A stretch of DNA of 64,000 nt from Symsagittifera roscoffensis (GCF_963678635.1 NC_087064.1:4934411-4998410); one strand, 5' to 3'. Positions 10,887 to 21,990 are shown, counted from the first letter of the stretch. Notes: generated by a model from the sequence alone, not told the origin. Translations and numbers: made by a program.

Positions 10887-12038
10887 TCAAAACTTCAGTG
10901 ATTTTTTTTCGGATAAACCTGTATCAGAGTCGTTGATAATGTTTATCTGTGAAGTAGTAGTGTGGATGTTGATCACATATTGTAGCTTCAAGTTTGCCGT
11001 TTCTTCTAATTTCATAGTGATTTCTGTTTGCTCTAGTTTATCTAGTACTTTTCTAAAGTCTAAATCTGGTTCTAGGATTGAGGAAGGGTGTGATGCTCTT
11101 CCTTTTATTGCTACTTTTCGCAATTTAGGTGTTAGAGTCATCATTAGGGTTTCCGTCATCTTTGTATTTTTATAGTCATGAGCATTGAGTGCGTATGCTT
11201 TTCGGACTAGTGTTTCTATTCTTACTGCAAGTTGTTTTATTGCTTCATTTGGTAGTCTACAAATTTCATTGCATAAAACTCTTTGATGTTGTTTGTTTCT
11301 TTCTGAATCAAACATTTTTGATAATTCTTGTGTGAATCTTTTACAAACTAATTTTTTTTCTATAGGTAAAACTGAAAACCATTTTTGGGCTGCGCCGTCA
11401 AGTGTAGTTTGGATTAAAGCTGTGCGTTTATGTATGCAATTTTGATGAAGTGGCGTGTTTACTGGTTCAGGTCCTATATTTAAAATTAAATTTGCTGTTA
11501 CTGTATTTAGATAATCTTCTACAGAGTATTCAAGATCTGTGCCTGTGAATAGTATTAGTGGTTTATTTGATGTTATTGATGATCCACCCATTGGGTATGG
11601 AATCATAGCCATTTGTAGTGATTCTGCGGCATGTGGCGTTTGAGAAAAATTTGTAAGTTGGCTTTTGTTGTTGTAAAAACTATGGCAGTGGAATTTCGTT
11701 ATGCATTCGAGTTGGTTGGTATGATTGTGTGTTAATTGGATTTTGTTGTTGAAAATTAAGGACGTAAGATGTTGGATTTTTTCCACGTTGTCGTATTTGT
11801 CCGTTTCGTATGTATGGTTCATAAAAATCTGGTTGGTCAATTCTGTAAGAACGAGGTCTTTGGCTTGATTAAAATCGCTGATGATTTTGATGATAGTAGT
11901 TTTTATCATCTGATGGAAGATAATTTTGTGCATAATAATGAGGTTGATTTCTGGTATGGTATTTATTTGTATTATTTTTGTTTTGTTGGAAAAATGGGCA
12001 ATTGCCCCTTTGTTCTTGTGAGGATCGTGGTTGATCAT
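10887..12038 (-). CDS. gag: Gag core (383 codons open), copy 1
   Basis: This is the best preserved gag piece. The segment DGAAQKWFSVLPIEKK followed by an LCNEICRLPNEAIKQLAVR region is the conserved retrotransposon gag (capsid) core, upstream of a zinc knuckle and protease. Copy 2 (41152-41700) and the plus-strand copy 3 (48240-48500) carry the same block. The ATG at 12038 is probably not the natural start: the frame upstream (to about 13900) is also conserved between copies and appears to be the amino-terminal part of the same long protein, separated here by a stop and frame change. Capsid assembly is the expected role. Confidence 0.8.
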   Translation of the reverse strand: MINHDPHKNKGAIAHFSNKTKIIQINTIPEINLIIMHKIIFHQMIKTTIIKIISDFNQAKDLVLTELTNQIFMNHTYETDKYDNVEKIQHLTSLIFNNKIQLTHNHTNQLECITKFHCHSFYNNKSQLTNFSQTPHAAESLQMAMIPYPMGGSSITSNKPLILFTGTDLEYSVEDYLNTVTANLILNIGPEPVNTPLHQNCIHKRTALIQTTLDGAAQKWFSVLPIEKKLVCKRFTQELSKMFDSERNKQHQRVLCNEICRLPNEAIKQLAVRIETLVRKAYALNAHDYKNTKMTETLMMTLTPKLRKVAIKGRASHPSSILEPDLDFRKVLDKLEQTEITMKLEETANLKLQYVINIHTTTSQINIINDSDTGLSEKKSLKF

Positions 12039-12048
12039 GAAAATTTAC

Positions 12049-13900
12049 TTAGTTGATCGTCCGTTGTGGTATAATTTGACTTCGTGGAAAGAAGGAGTTT
12101 TGAGTATTTGTTTTAGGTTTTGTTGGTTTTGGTCCATTTACATAGTTGTAATTATGTTCTGCGAAATTATTTCTATGTGATGTTCGTTGTTTGTATGATG
12201 GTTTTGTTACTGGTTGAAACGTTGGATAGTCCATTTGCGGATATTTTTGTGCAACAGAGGGTTTTACTGTGGATTGTCTGATTGTTTGTTGTAGCGGTGG
12301 GTTTTTTAATTTTGGAGTCGTAAATTTTGGTTGAACAGGTGAAATTCTTTGTTGTGCTTCTGTTGTTGTTATTGTTTCAACAATTTGTTTGCTTACAAAA
12401 TGTGATGGTGTTTGTGTATCTTGTTGTGTAAGATTTCTTGTTCCCTTTAGGTTATCATGATTTATAATTGTAGAGTTTAAACTATTATTGCCTGTTCTTT
12501 CAGGTAAGAATGAATTACAGTTTAAAGGTGTTGCGTCAACTGTAATTGTGTAGACTCTATTATAATCTTTATTAATAGAGATAGTGCTAATTGTCTGACT
12601 TGATATATCAGTTGGTATATTATTAAATAATTCGTGAGACCGTTCAGGGTCCCAAACATAATCTGATTGTTCTGCTAGTATAGTTTCGTCATCTGTATTT
12701 TGTTGTCTAAAACTTATCAATAAAATCAATATTGTGATCGAAATAAAGTATTATGAGCCTCGCTAAGATTATTTGTAAATTGTGTTTAGCATATTGTGTT
12801 ATTTCTTTTTTGTTAGGTTTTCTTGGGTTGCATTTAAAAATTTTGAAAATATATGTATTTCCTGTCGTACAATTGTATGTCGAGATGTTTGAGTAGTAAT
12901 TCGCCTTGAGATTCATTCAATTCTAATATAGATAAATAGCTATAGATAAGTGAGATTTGATCGTTTGTAAATATCATGTTTGCTCTTTGTGAGTTTTGGT
13001 GTTGTATGCTTTTGATGTATTGTGTAAATCTTTTGAAAATTCAATATCTACATCATCAGTTTGGATGAGATATTTGTCAAGAAATGCACTTGGTGATCTG
13101 ATTTCTATCGTGTAGATTCCATGTTGTGATATGAGACTACATATACCTTTAAGATGTCAAGAGTTGTCTTTTGAGACTTTATATATACCTTTAAGATGTC
13201 AAGAACTTGTCTTTTGATTTTTACATCGGGAATTTTTTTTTGCACGGACTTCCTCCTTTTTCAAACAAACTTGCTATCAAGTTTTGACAAAATTGTATCT
13301 GTCCTCGAGGTTCAGTTAATGGAGATATTAAAAATGGAAGTACTGAATCTTCTAGATTATCTTCATTTCGAATCCTTTTTGTGTTGTATGACTGTTAGCG
13401 TATAATTTTCAATGTGTCTTATTGGTTGAATCCAGTTGTACAAACGTATTGGTTTATTTGTGAAGCAATTTTTTATTTTTTGTTTTCCTTTTTTTGATGC
13501 TGGTGACGTGGTTTCTGTCTGAGTCAGTGAAATATAATTGGTCGTCTATTTGATGGTTTTTGTTTATTGAGTCTTTTAAGTTTTGAATTTCTTGTATTGC
13601 GGTTGTTTCTGAATCTGAGACTGCGTTTCTTTGTTTTGAAAATCTTTTCCTAATAATTTGTTTTTGTTTGTTTATGATTTTCTTTCTTAGTGTTTGCCTT
13701 TTTTTTTCTTATGTATCCTACTGATTAACTGTGTGGTGTGATTACGAGGTCGTATTTGTCGTTGCTAATTCAACAATTGTGTATTATGATTGTTTGTTTG
13801 TTTCCTAAATTGTCTCTTGACATAAGGTGTAGGATAATGGATGCAAAATCTGGATTAGTGACTCTAATGCCTTAAGCTGTTAGTTCTTACAATTTTTTGT
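12049..13900 (-). pseudogene. gag: Amino-terminal extension of gag, copy 1
   Basis: About 600 codons precede the gag core. The longest intact piece is 12049-12729 (226 codons, Thr/Pro/Asn/Gln-rich), preceded by pieces at 12707-12916 and around 12930-13880. A Lys/Arg-rich stretch lies near 13620-13720. The translation aligns with 42250-43870 of copy 2, including a segment IYTIEIRSP and QTDDVDIE shared by both. Gag proteins of Ty3/gypsy elements are usually much shorter, so total gag would be above 1200 residues. Several stops and indels are present. No domain is recognised. Confidence 0.6.
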
Positions 13901-14588
13901 GGTTAGCTTAACTTGAGTTGTATATTTGCGTTGGAGAGAAAAGCGTATATCGATTCCTAAGAATGATTTGTACTTTCTCGTGACTAATTTTAAGCTAAGA
14001 TAGACCTACCATATCTTTTTTAGGGGATGTGATTTGTGATCAAGGGTTGGAGAATAGTAAATCGATCCACAAGGTTCAGGTATAATTAGAACGCGAGTAG
14101 TTCGTTAGATACTATTTTATGACTTACTAAGTTTAAGTGTTTTAGGCTGAGTCATCTAAGAGGAGGGGTCGTTGATAAGGGTTGGCTATTGAATCGACGT
14201 TTGAGGTCGTTAGACACTAATTAAATTTGGAGGGGGAGAATAAAATTGTTCCGTTTAATCCAAGGATAAGCCTTGATGATCAGAGATTTAGATATTTAGA
14301 AATTTAAAAATTTAGATATTGTTTAATTTAAAGATCTAAGGAAAGCCTTGATGATCTGTTATTAAATGAAAATTATTTAAGTTAAAGCTAGGATAAGCCT
14401 TGATGGTTTAAAATTAGAGCGTTAAGGTTAAGTGTTAGTTTTGATGATTGTTAGTTTTTGAAAATCGCTGTTCTGTTTTAGGTGATGAAGCTGGGATGAT
14501 TAGATGATTTATATATGTTAACAACTCATGATTGATACCAGCTAGTTTTTGTATTTTTTTATTCAATAATTTTTTTTCAAGATAATAT
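13900..14588 (-). other. Leader between ORF0 and gag, copy 1
   Basis: No long frame is present. The block is conserved with copy 2 (43870-44627). It contains three or four spaced copies of an AAGCCTTGATG(A/G)T motif (near 14270, 14345, 14395 on the plus strand; GATCATCAAGGCTT in element sense) and near-identical flanking words. Position between primer site and gag suggests leader functions such as packaging or splicing, which is inference. Confidence 0.5.
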
Positions 14589-14932
14589 TTAATTTACAGC
14601 TGATTTAAGGAAAACGACAAATATTGTTTTACTAGTCGTTATTGTACAATTAATAGGTTTAGCGCCATGGAAGGTTATTGAAGATAGTTTTTCAAGTATT
14701 GTGTCAGTAAATGAAAATTTAAATTTACTGCTGGTAGTATCCTAAAACCAAAAATTTGATCTCTTTTTTGTCGTACTATCATGAAACCAATTAGTAGATT
14801 TCTTCCTAATTGTATGTCGTCTCTTGTTTGACGCCTTCTTCCAATACCGGGTAGTTCTCGTGTTTTTAGGAATATTGGATCTGATCTATTGAGGCGCAGA
14901 GACATATCTACTAAGATTTTGTCGTATACCAT
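14589..14932 (-). pseudogene. ORF0: small basic leader protein, copy 1
   Basis: The frame starts 93 bp inside the 5' LTR end with MVYDKILVDMSLRLNRSDP and is rich in Arg. It is open to about 14675. Copy 2 (44628-44972) is collinear over 114 codons, and the difference of one base in total length matches a single 1-nt deletion here near 14685. Copy 2 instead has one CAA to TAA stop. Apart from these, the frame is preserved and many differences are conservative. Function is unknown; it sits where a leader-encoded accessory protein would be translated first from genomic RNA. Confidence 0.55.
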
Positions 14933-15005
14933 TTTTATGAAATTGTGTTTTGTCTAATTCTAATCTATTTTTTGTCTAATTCTAAGTTAGATAAGGTCTG
15001 TTTGA

Positions 15006-15022
15006 GATTTTTGGTCGCATCA
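15006..15022 (-). promoter_or_regulatory. Primer binding site, copy 1
   Basis: Two bases inside the LTR, the element-sense strand begins TG(A/G)TGCGACC..., which resembles a tRNA 3'-end complement starting with TGG. Here one base differs (TGATGCG); copy 2 has TGGTGCGACCAAAAGTC. The tRNA was not identified. Confidence 0.55.
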
Positions 15023-15024
15023 GA

Positions 15025-15404
15025 TGAGTTTTGTATGGATTAATGTACTCATAAAGTATTTTCAGATAAGGTACACCGTCTGCTCGTCACGTTATCTTGT
15101 TTTCGGCCTGATATATTCGTGCAACTTCTTAGTCTAATAACAATCTTAATCTTATTCTTATATCTCCTAGTCTCAATAGATCTAGTGTACACCGGTTTAC
15201 GCGAGTTTGTTCCAGAATGATAAACAACTGTTTTCTAATTTTAATTCAAATTGCTCTGGTGTAGAAACTACAAGTAGTTTCAACACTTTACGAATAAATA
15301 GAATGTTAGTTTGATGGAGTATGATTGGTTAGTATTTAATAATTTATAGAATTAAAATATCATCATAATGACCAATGATAAATACTAGTTTAAATCTGGT
15401 TCCA
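15025..15404 (-). repeat. 5' LTR of copy 1 (380 bp)
   Basis: On the plus strand it starts TGAGTT and ends GGTTCCA, giving TG...CA ends in element sense. It shares a long conserved core (GATAAGGTACACCGTCTGCT and following) with LTRs at 17018, 27850, 45068 and 61157. It contains a conserved hairpin at 15261-15284. The element body lies to its left, so this is the 5' LTR of a minus-strand element. Confidence 0.85.
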
Positions 15405-15428
15405 AGATATCGATTTTTGGCTGACGAT

Positions 15429-15561
15429 TATCACGAGGCCAAATTGTGCACTGGATAGGTTCACCATTTTGTTAATGATCAAAGAAAATGAAAGAACAGA
15501 AGAAGAACAAAAGGAGCCTCCTTGTTAGGGATTTCGTTTACAACAGTTTGGCCTCAAAATG
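15429..15561. mobile_element. CACGAGGCC inverted-repeat element, deleted copy (unit A)
   Basis: Ends TCACGAGGCCAAATTGTGCA and ACAGTTTGGCCTC match the 17299-17489 element, but about 60 internal bases are missing. It is part of the tandem duplication. Confidence 0.6.
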
Positions 15562-15812
15562 AAACCAAAAATTTTCAGACGCGCCTCGATTTTTGTCAAA
15601 ATTTTCCAAAAAAGTGCCTATAAGGCCTCTTTTGGCCTGTTTTTCAAAATTTTGCTTGCGGAACAGAAAATTTCGTCGAAACAGAGTCTTTTTAGTACCT
15701 TGAGAGAGCTTGGAAAATCAATTTGATCGACCCAAAAAGTAAAGGTGCCAAAATCTTTCGAAAATGTACTGAAAACCGCCCATTCTTCGAGAAAATCCTA
15801 GATCCGCCCCTG
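15562..15812. mobile_element. hAT-like non-autonomous element fragment, unit A
   Basis: The right end GATCCGCCCCTG (15801-15812) is the complement of a CAGGGGCGGATC terminus, preceded by a conserved interior (TTTTCCAAAAAAGTGCC, TTTTTGGCC-type words, GAGAGCTTGGAAAATCAATT). Related copies end at 17746, 24352 and 53656. CAG(G/T)G-type termini suit hAT elements; the superfamily assignment is inference. Confidence 0.55.
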
Positions 15813-15991
15813 CTATCAACGTAAAGGTTTCAAATTACTCGAGTTTTGAAAAAACTGTTATCAACACTGGTACCGCTGAGTTGACATGAGCTTACCAATA
15901 ATTCTTGATTGCCCTGTAAAATGTGGAGTAGTGTTAGCTGTAAGCTTGTATAACCTTCACCAATTTAGCCAATGATCAATAGCTGTTAAAT

Positions 15992-16377
15992 CAGTAGCGT
16001 ACCGAGGGTTGTCCAATGTGGTTGTCAAATTTTCCCAAAGGTTCCCCCTTTTGGTATAACTTTGCATCATCCAATTTTGGCTGGCCAATTTTTGTAAAGG
16101 CGCCTTTGGAGCCATGTTCTTCTAATTTTGAGTGCGCTGCAAAACGTGATATATTGGTGAAAACTTCCCAAAAAGTGCCTAAAAACGCCATTTTTGGCCA
16201 GTGTTTTTTTCAAAAGCTCGTCAAGGCTCTGAAACTTTTGTCCAAATAGGGTTATAATAGAGATTTGCAGAGCTCAGAAAATCAATTCGTCGAATTAAAA
16301 AAAGGGGGCCAGAAAAATTTATGAAATTTTATGAAAATTTATGAAATCGATAAAATCCGAGAATCGCCCATGACTGG
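15992..16377. mobile_element. hAT-like element starting CAGTAGCGTACCGAGG, unit A
   Basis: The left end CAGTAGCGTACCGAGGG resembles hAT-type termini; the interior shares AAAAGTGCCTAAAAACGCCA with the neighbouring family. The right end is degenerate (CGCCCATGACTG). Its duplicate begins at 17926. Confidence 0.5.
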
Positions 16378-17017
16378 ACTTGTAGAAAAATCCAAATTTT
16401 GCCTAAGTTTTCGAATAGTAAACGGAGATAACTAAAATTTGTAAGTCTTTTTTTGCCGTTAAACTTCAATCTAAATCTTTTCCTTTGAATGCACCTTAAA
16501 TGAGATACCCGAAACTCAAAGATTTATTCTTGTGTGTAACCAAATTATGTGAAAGATCTGTTCAACTTACCAACAATTCGATCTTCGCCGTCCAATTTTT
16601 TAAGTGAAAGAGGAGAATGCTTTCCGATGTCTTTTTCTTTATAGTTCCAAACAGACAGCTTCGTTGTGTGGTTTAATTTTGAATCAAACATGGAAGGAAA
16701 ATTTTCGCTGACTAGTTATCTAAGTATCAAAACACTTGATTTGAATCAATTTGTGACTTTTTGAAAAATTCCATTATTTTTTTTTTCTAGAAAGAAGAAC
16801 ATTAGCGCATATAAATAATTTTGAGGGGGGAAGACGTGCCGAAAAAACGCAATTTTTTAGTAAAAAGTATCCAAAAGTTGCTTGAAAACGCCTTTTTGGC
16901 CCGTTTTTTATTTGCCGGCGGGCTAGGGTCCTAATTGTATTTGTCTAAATTCTAATCTAGTTTTTTTTCTAACTCTAGGTTAGTTAAGGTCTGTTTCAGA
17001 CTTTTCGTCGCACCAGA

Positions 17018-17275
17018 TGAGTTATGTATGGATTACTGTACTCATAAAGTAATTTCAGATAAGGTACACCGTCTGCTCGTCACGCTATCTTATTTTCGGC
17101 CGGATAGATTCGTGCAACTTCTTAGTCTAATACCAATCTTAATCTTACTCTTATATCTCCTAGTCTCAATAGATCTAGTGTACACCGGTATGATTGGTTA
17201 GTATTTAATATTTTATAGAGAAAAAGAATTTAGTCATTATAACCAATGATAAGTACTAGTTTAGGTCTGGTTTCA
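17018..17275 (-). repeat. Duplicated LTR with internal deletion
   Basis: It matches the LTR at 15025 from TGAGTTATG to GGTTTCA but jumps from ACACCGGT to ATGATTGGTTAG, losing roughly 125 bp including the conserved hairpin. It has the same right flank (AGATATCGATTTTTGGCTGA) as the first LTR. Confidence 0.8.
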
Positions 17276-17298
17276 AGATATCGATTTTTGGCTGACGA

Positions 17299-17489
17299 AC
17301 ATCACGAGGCCAAACTGTGCAATGGATAGGCTCACCATTTTGTGTCTGTATGTTCCTGGATTCCATAGACAAGTCTTTAATCATGTTAAAATTTTTGTCG
17401 GAATGATCAAAGAAAATGAAAGAACAGAAGAAGAACAAAACGAGCCTCCTTGTTAGGGATTTCGTTTACAACAGTTTGGCCTCGTAATG
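17299..17489. mobile_element. Short non-autonomous element with CATYACGAGGCCAAACTG ends
   Basis: The 191-bp unit begins CATCACGAGGCCAAACTG and ends CAGTTTGGCCTCGTAATG, an inverted pair. Its interior holds TGTTCCTGGATTCCATAGAC. The same ends and interior occur at 46449, where the element is much longer. It is a MITE-type element of unassigned superfamily. Confidence 0.65.
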
Positions 17490-17746
17490 AACCCAAAAAT
17501 TTTCAGACGCGCCTCGATTTTTTGGTCAAAATTTTCCAAAAAAGTGCCTTAAATGCCTCTTTTCTTTTGGCCTGTTTTTCAAAATTTTGCTTGCGGAACA
17601 GAAAATTTCGTCGAAACAGAGTCTTTTTAGTACCTTGAGAGAGCTTGGAAAATCAATTTGATCGACCCGAAAAGAAAAGGTGCCAAAGTTTTTCGAAAAT
17701 GTACTGAAATCCGCCCACCTTCGAGAAAATCTTAGATCCGCCCCTG
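17490..17746. mobile_element. hAT-like non-autonomous element fragment, unit B
   Basis: Duplicate of the previous element, ending CTTAGATCCGCCCCTG at 17746. Differences from unit A are scattered substitutions and small indels. Confidence 0.55.
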
Positions 17747-17925
17747 CTATCAACGTAAAGGTTTCAACTTACTCGAGTTTTGAAAAAACTGTTATCAACA
17801 CTGGTACCGCTGAATTGACATGAGCTTACCAATAATTCTTGATTGCCCTGTAAAATGTGGAGTAGTGTTAGCTGTAAGATTGTATAACCTTCACCAATTT
17901 AGCCAATGATCAATAGCTGTTAAAT

Positions 17926-18335
17926 CAGTAGCGTACCGAGGGTTGTTCATTGTGGTTGTCAAATTTTCCCAAAGGTTCCCCCTTTTGGTATAACTTTACA
18001 TCATCCAATTTTGGCTGGCCAACCTCAAAATTTTTGTAAAGTCGCCCTTGGAGCCATGTTATTCTAATTTTGGGTGCGCTGCAAAACGTAATATATTGGT
18101 CAAAATTTCCCAAAAAGTGCCTAAAAACGCCATTTTTTGCCAGTGTTTTTTTTTCAAAAGCTCGTCAAGGCTCTGAAACTTTTGTCCAAATAGGGTTATA
18201 ATAGAGATTTAGGAGAGCTCAGAAAATCAATTGGTCGACCTAAAAAAAGTGCGAGAAAAATTTCGAACATTTATGAAGTCCCCCCCCCCCCCCCCCTGCT
18301 CGATAAAATCCGAGATTCGCCCCCGAATGGACTTT
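17926..18335. mobile_element. hAT-like element starting CAGTAGCGTACCGAGG, unit B
   Basis: Duplicate of the 15992 element. It includes a poly-C run near 18280-18297 that is absent from unit A, so the run expanded after duplication or was lost in A. Confidence 0.5.
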
Positions 18336-18769
18336 TATAACAATCCAAACTTCGCCCGAGTTTCCGAATAGTAAACGGAGATAACTAAAATTTGTATGTC
18401 TTTTTTTGCCGTTAAACTTCAATCTAAATCTTTTCCTTTGAAAGCACCTTCAATGAGATACCCGAAACTCAATGATTCATTCTAGTGGGCAACCAAATTA
18501 AGTGAAAGATCTATTCAACTTTCCAAAAATTCGATCTTCGCCGTCCAATTTTTTTAGTGAAAGAGGAGAATGCTTTCCGATATCTTTATCTTTATATTTC
18601 CGAACAGTAAGCTTGATTGTGTGGTTTAATTTGGAATCAAACATGGAAGGAATATTCGCTGACTAAATATCTAACAATCAAAACACTTGATTTGAATCAA
18701 TTTGTGACTTTTTGAAAAATTCCATTAATTGTCTTTTTTCAAGAAAGAAGAACAATAGCGCTTATAAAT

Positions 18770-19006
18770 AATTTTGAGGGGGGAACACGTGCCAAAAAGA
18801 CGCAATGTTTTGGTAAAAAGCATCCAAAAGGTGCCTGAAAATGCCTTTTGGCCCATTTTTTTATTTGCCGGCGGGCTAGGGTCCTTATTATAATTTTGGA
18901 GAGCTCGGAAAATCAAATTAATAGACCTAAGAAAAAGCCCGCAAATTTTTTAATTTTTTTTTAGAAACCGCCTCTTCCCCTAGAAAAATTTCTGCGCACG
19001 CCACTG
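18770..19006. mobile_element. hAT-like fragment ending GCGCACGCCACTG
   Basis: The right terminus TTCTGCGCACGCCACTG (complement CAGTGGCGTGCGCAG) ends at 19006. The interior has GAGAGCTCGGAAAATCAA and AAGGTGCCTGAAAATGCC, words shared with the other hAT-like units. The left end is unclear. Confidence 0.5.
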
Positions 19007-21334
19007 CCGTTAATGTAACATTTGTTATTGTTCGATCTGAATCACAATTTACATTTACTTAGCTCATTTCTGTTTCTTGCCCTTGTTCATTCCTATAGTT
19101 TCTGTGTTGTAGATTTAATAAATAATGTGAATACTCTTATGTGGGTGCTGATAATTTTTTGTTTTTTTTTCTTAAGAGTAATGAACGTAATGACGACTCT
19201 TTTATAGGTCATGGTGATTAGTTTTTTTCAGGAAAAAAAACCTTAAATTTGCTCAAGCTGAGTTTTGGTTTTTCACGTTTTGACACTTGCTTCTTTCAAA
19301 GTTCAGTTCATTTCTATTCTTTAAAGGAATGCAAAATCTACTGTTGAGCAGCAAATGAGTAAAAGCTACGCTAAACGTGATCAGCATCTAGTCTTGAGAG
19401 TAATTTTTAATGATTAGATTCTTAGCGGAACTAAAAATTTCACTGATTGTTCCAGTTTTCTCAAATTGTTATAATTTTATCAAAAAAGCATCAATCATAA
19501 ATTGTTATTGGAAATCAAAGGTATTTAAAGGCATATATATATTATTTAAAACTCTAAATTTAATATTTTTTCAAAAACAAATCAGTTTTTTTTCTGTTTT
19601 TTTGCGTTCATTTCTCTTTTCCAAATGATAGTTGGTTATGTTTTTTTTTTCAGGAAAAAAATTTAAAATTTATATTCTTTCAAATTCAATTTTTTTTTGC
19701 ATTTTGACTTTTAATTTCTGTTTTAGTTCACTTATTTCATTAGACTTTCATAAGACAAAACCAGCTATCGAACAGTTAAATTATTAAATCTTATCAGTTT
19801 TTATATTACGAAAAAAAATTAGGATTTAAATTGTCAGGCTTCCCATTTCCCAGGCTTCCATAATTTTTTTTACCCTTTTGACCGAATTTTTTCAATCGGA
19901 TCCAACGCGGTTTTTACAACTGTCGAGTCAACGGCTAAAGGAAAATAAGATAGCTGGTTGTTGTACAAGTAGTACTCATATTTTCGACCAGATTCACAAA
20001 AGGTTTAAGAGATTATATACATTTTTTTTACATCAAGTGTTGATTTTTATGCGTGGTGTGATGAAATAACTATACAAAGGCTAGGAAAATTAGTGAATTA
20101 GTCATAATTGAAAAGTTATTTGCAAAAAAACATGGATAAAAATAAAATAACAGAAAAAAATCCTCTAGAATTTTAAAAAATATATATTTTCTAGAGCGTT
20201 TTTTTTTGGTTTTTTCACAAAAAATTTTTTTTTCTGCGAACTAGGAGTTAGATGATGCTTTCGAGTTACATTCAAGCAAAGGAAAGTGTAGTTTTTCAAA
20301 GTATATCTATTAAGACCTACACGCTCGCTTTTTTGAGAAAGTTTGTCTAACATTCATAAATTTTCAGCTAGTTATCTACCAGTTTTCAAATTAGTTTCAA
20401 TGAAAAAACTTTCTCGTAGTCCTTCGAGTCTCGACTGATAGAGCTCTAAAACAATTTGACCCATTCTAATCTTTTTTTGTTAATTTTTTTGTGATTTTTA
20501 AGTTTGAGTGGAAAACAAACAAAAAGCAATGAAATCCGTCGATAAATTTCCTCGCCATTTTCAATAGTCAAAACAACGAATTGATACCATTCAAGTTTAT
20601 ACATTCTTAAAATAAGAATTAGATCACTTAATTGTAGGCCAACCAGAGTTGTTGTTGTTTATACAGTGTATATCAGACTTTTTACGCAATCTATTTTTTA
20701 ACCTGTTGTTTCGTAGTTTTCCCTTCTTGCAACGGTCGCAAACTAGTTACTGCCTTTATTGAATTGACCAATGTCAAGCATGATTCGCAAAAAAAAATTC
20801 ATCATTTGCAATTGAACTTAATGCTTAGCTTTTGATTAAGCTTTTGAACTTAAACAATTGAACTTAATTGAGCTTTTGTATGCTTAGTGTTAGCATTACT
20901 GGAGTAACAGCAGTTTTTGGAGTTTTGAAACGCCATTTTAGAAATCAAAAATTTCAAAAATTCGAAAACTCCATCCGCCCCCAATATCCACCCTGCCTCT
21001 TATTTTTGTTACTCGTTAAGTCTAGCTATAATTTTAAACACTTTTGCTTCTTGAACAAATCTTAGCATTTCAGATAAACTTCAAGCACAAAGCTGGAAAA
21101 ACTTTAAGCACATTTTGGAGAATTTTTTGCTTCTCACTTAAACTGAGTTTAGAATATTTTTTCTGCCTTTGGGATAAAAGCGAGCTCAAGTTTAATCAGC
21201 GCGTTCAAAGGAACTTTGACATAATAAGTAGAATTTTGACGTAAATTATTGTACGCCTCTAAAGCTCCCGAAAAGTTAGGTAAGCTTTTCCACATCCGTT
21301 TTCTTGATGCATATCCGAAGGTAACCCTAGTTGA
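19007..21334. other. AT-rich DNA without recognised gene
   Basis: No convincing coding frame was seen. The segment 19880-20460 is distantly similar to 59900-60550 (shared GGTTG/CTTGTACAAGTAGTAC-type words, a translated IAGxCxSST segment, and a CTCGACTGATAG/CACGACTGAAAAG word), so it is probably an old interspersed repeat. The rest is poly-A/T-rich sequence. Confidence 0.35.
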
Positions 21335-21990
21335 TCAAGGGAGGTTATCTGGCAAAAATCTTGCAAATTTTTTTTTAAAGAAGATTACATCTCTTTAAAA
21401 GATCTTGCACGATTCTTGCAAGATCTTGCAAGACAACCTCCTTTAAAGATAACTTTAGTTTAGCAACGTTTTTTGTGAAAAAAAACTTTGCACAAGAAGA
21501 CAAGTTGGTTTTTTTTTGCCAAAAGACAATTTACATGTAGCAAGTAGTTAATTACTTGAACAAATCGACGTAAGATAAGATGAGCATAATTATCCATCGG
21601 ATTTAGGTTAGGACAAAAACAAAACAACCTAATTGAGTCTATTCATCCAAATTTTGCATAAAAAAGAAAAAAATGAAATTTAACCGCATGAGAGTTGCAA
21701 AACTAGATGAAAAATTCCAATAAATTTGAAAGATTATGTTTTTGAAATTTTTAATTTGAAATGCATAAACATGAACGGCAATCTGAAACAATTATATTAC
21801 GAAAATTGAAAAATTAAAATATATACGAACAATCAAGTTTTGTGAAAAGATCATAGTTGCTTATCTTGCAAGATCTTGCAAGATAACTTCTCTCTTGCAA
21901 GATCTTGCAAGATAACTTCTCTCTTGCAAGATCTTGCAAGAAAACCCTCATTTGTTAGAATCTTGCAAGATTTTGAAAGATAACTCCTTA
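21335..21990. repeat. Palindromic TCTTGCAAGA arrays
   Basis: Two clusters of the self-complementary 10-mer TCTTGCAAGA lie at 21340-21450 and 21858-21975. In the right cluster pairs of the 10-mer plus TAACTTCTC form a 29-bp period repeated about three times. In the left cluster GGAGGTTATCT and its complement-like GACAACCTCC bracket a ~100-bp potential hairpin. Ends AGGGAGGTTATC and GATAACTCCTTA suggest one inverted-repeat element spanning both clusters. Confidence 0.55.

Larger units (their letters stand above)
6823..15404 (-). mobile_element. Ty3/gypsy-like element, copy 1 (interrupted, decayed)
   Basis: Reading leftward from the 5' LTR (15025-15404) the order is primer site, ORF0, leader, long gag, protease, RT, RNase H and integrase. 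It aligns with copy 2 (27850-45447) along its length. It stops inside the integrase C-terminal region at 6823, where another LTR element is inserted, so its env, ORFX and 3' LTR are expected to the left of the window. Compared with copy 2 it lacks several hundred bases between protease and RT (near 9540-9600). Frameshifts and stops make it inactive. Confidence 0.85.
14944..18884. repeat. Tandem duplication of LTR plus ~1.5 kb flank (two units)
   Basis: Unit A (14944 to about 16932) and unit B (about 16937-18884) contain the same succession: end of the leader, primer site, LTR, a CACGAGGCC inverted-repeat element, an hAT-like element ending GATCCGCCCCTG, a second one starting CAGTAGCGTACCGAGG, and a third ending near GGGCTAGGGTCC. 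Unit B lost about 125 bp inside its LTR; unit A lost about 60 bp inside the CACGAGGCC element. Because flanking host DNA and nested elements are shared, this is a duplication, not two insertions. Confidence 0.8.

Noticed and set aside
18280..18297. Poly-C run as a functional signal
   Set aside because: It is absent from the duplicated unit A, so it is a slippage product.
21858..21975. CRISPR-like array
   Set aside because: Units are adjacent palindromes with a fixed short filler, no unique spacers, and the DNA is eukaryotic.
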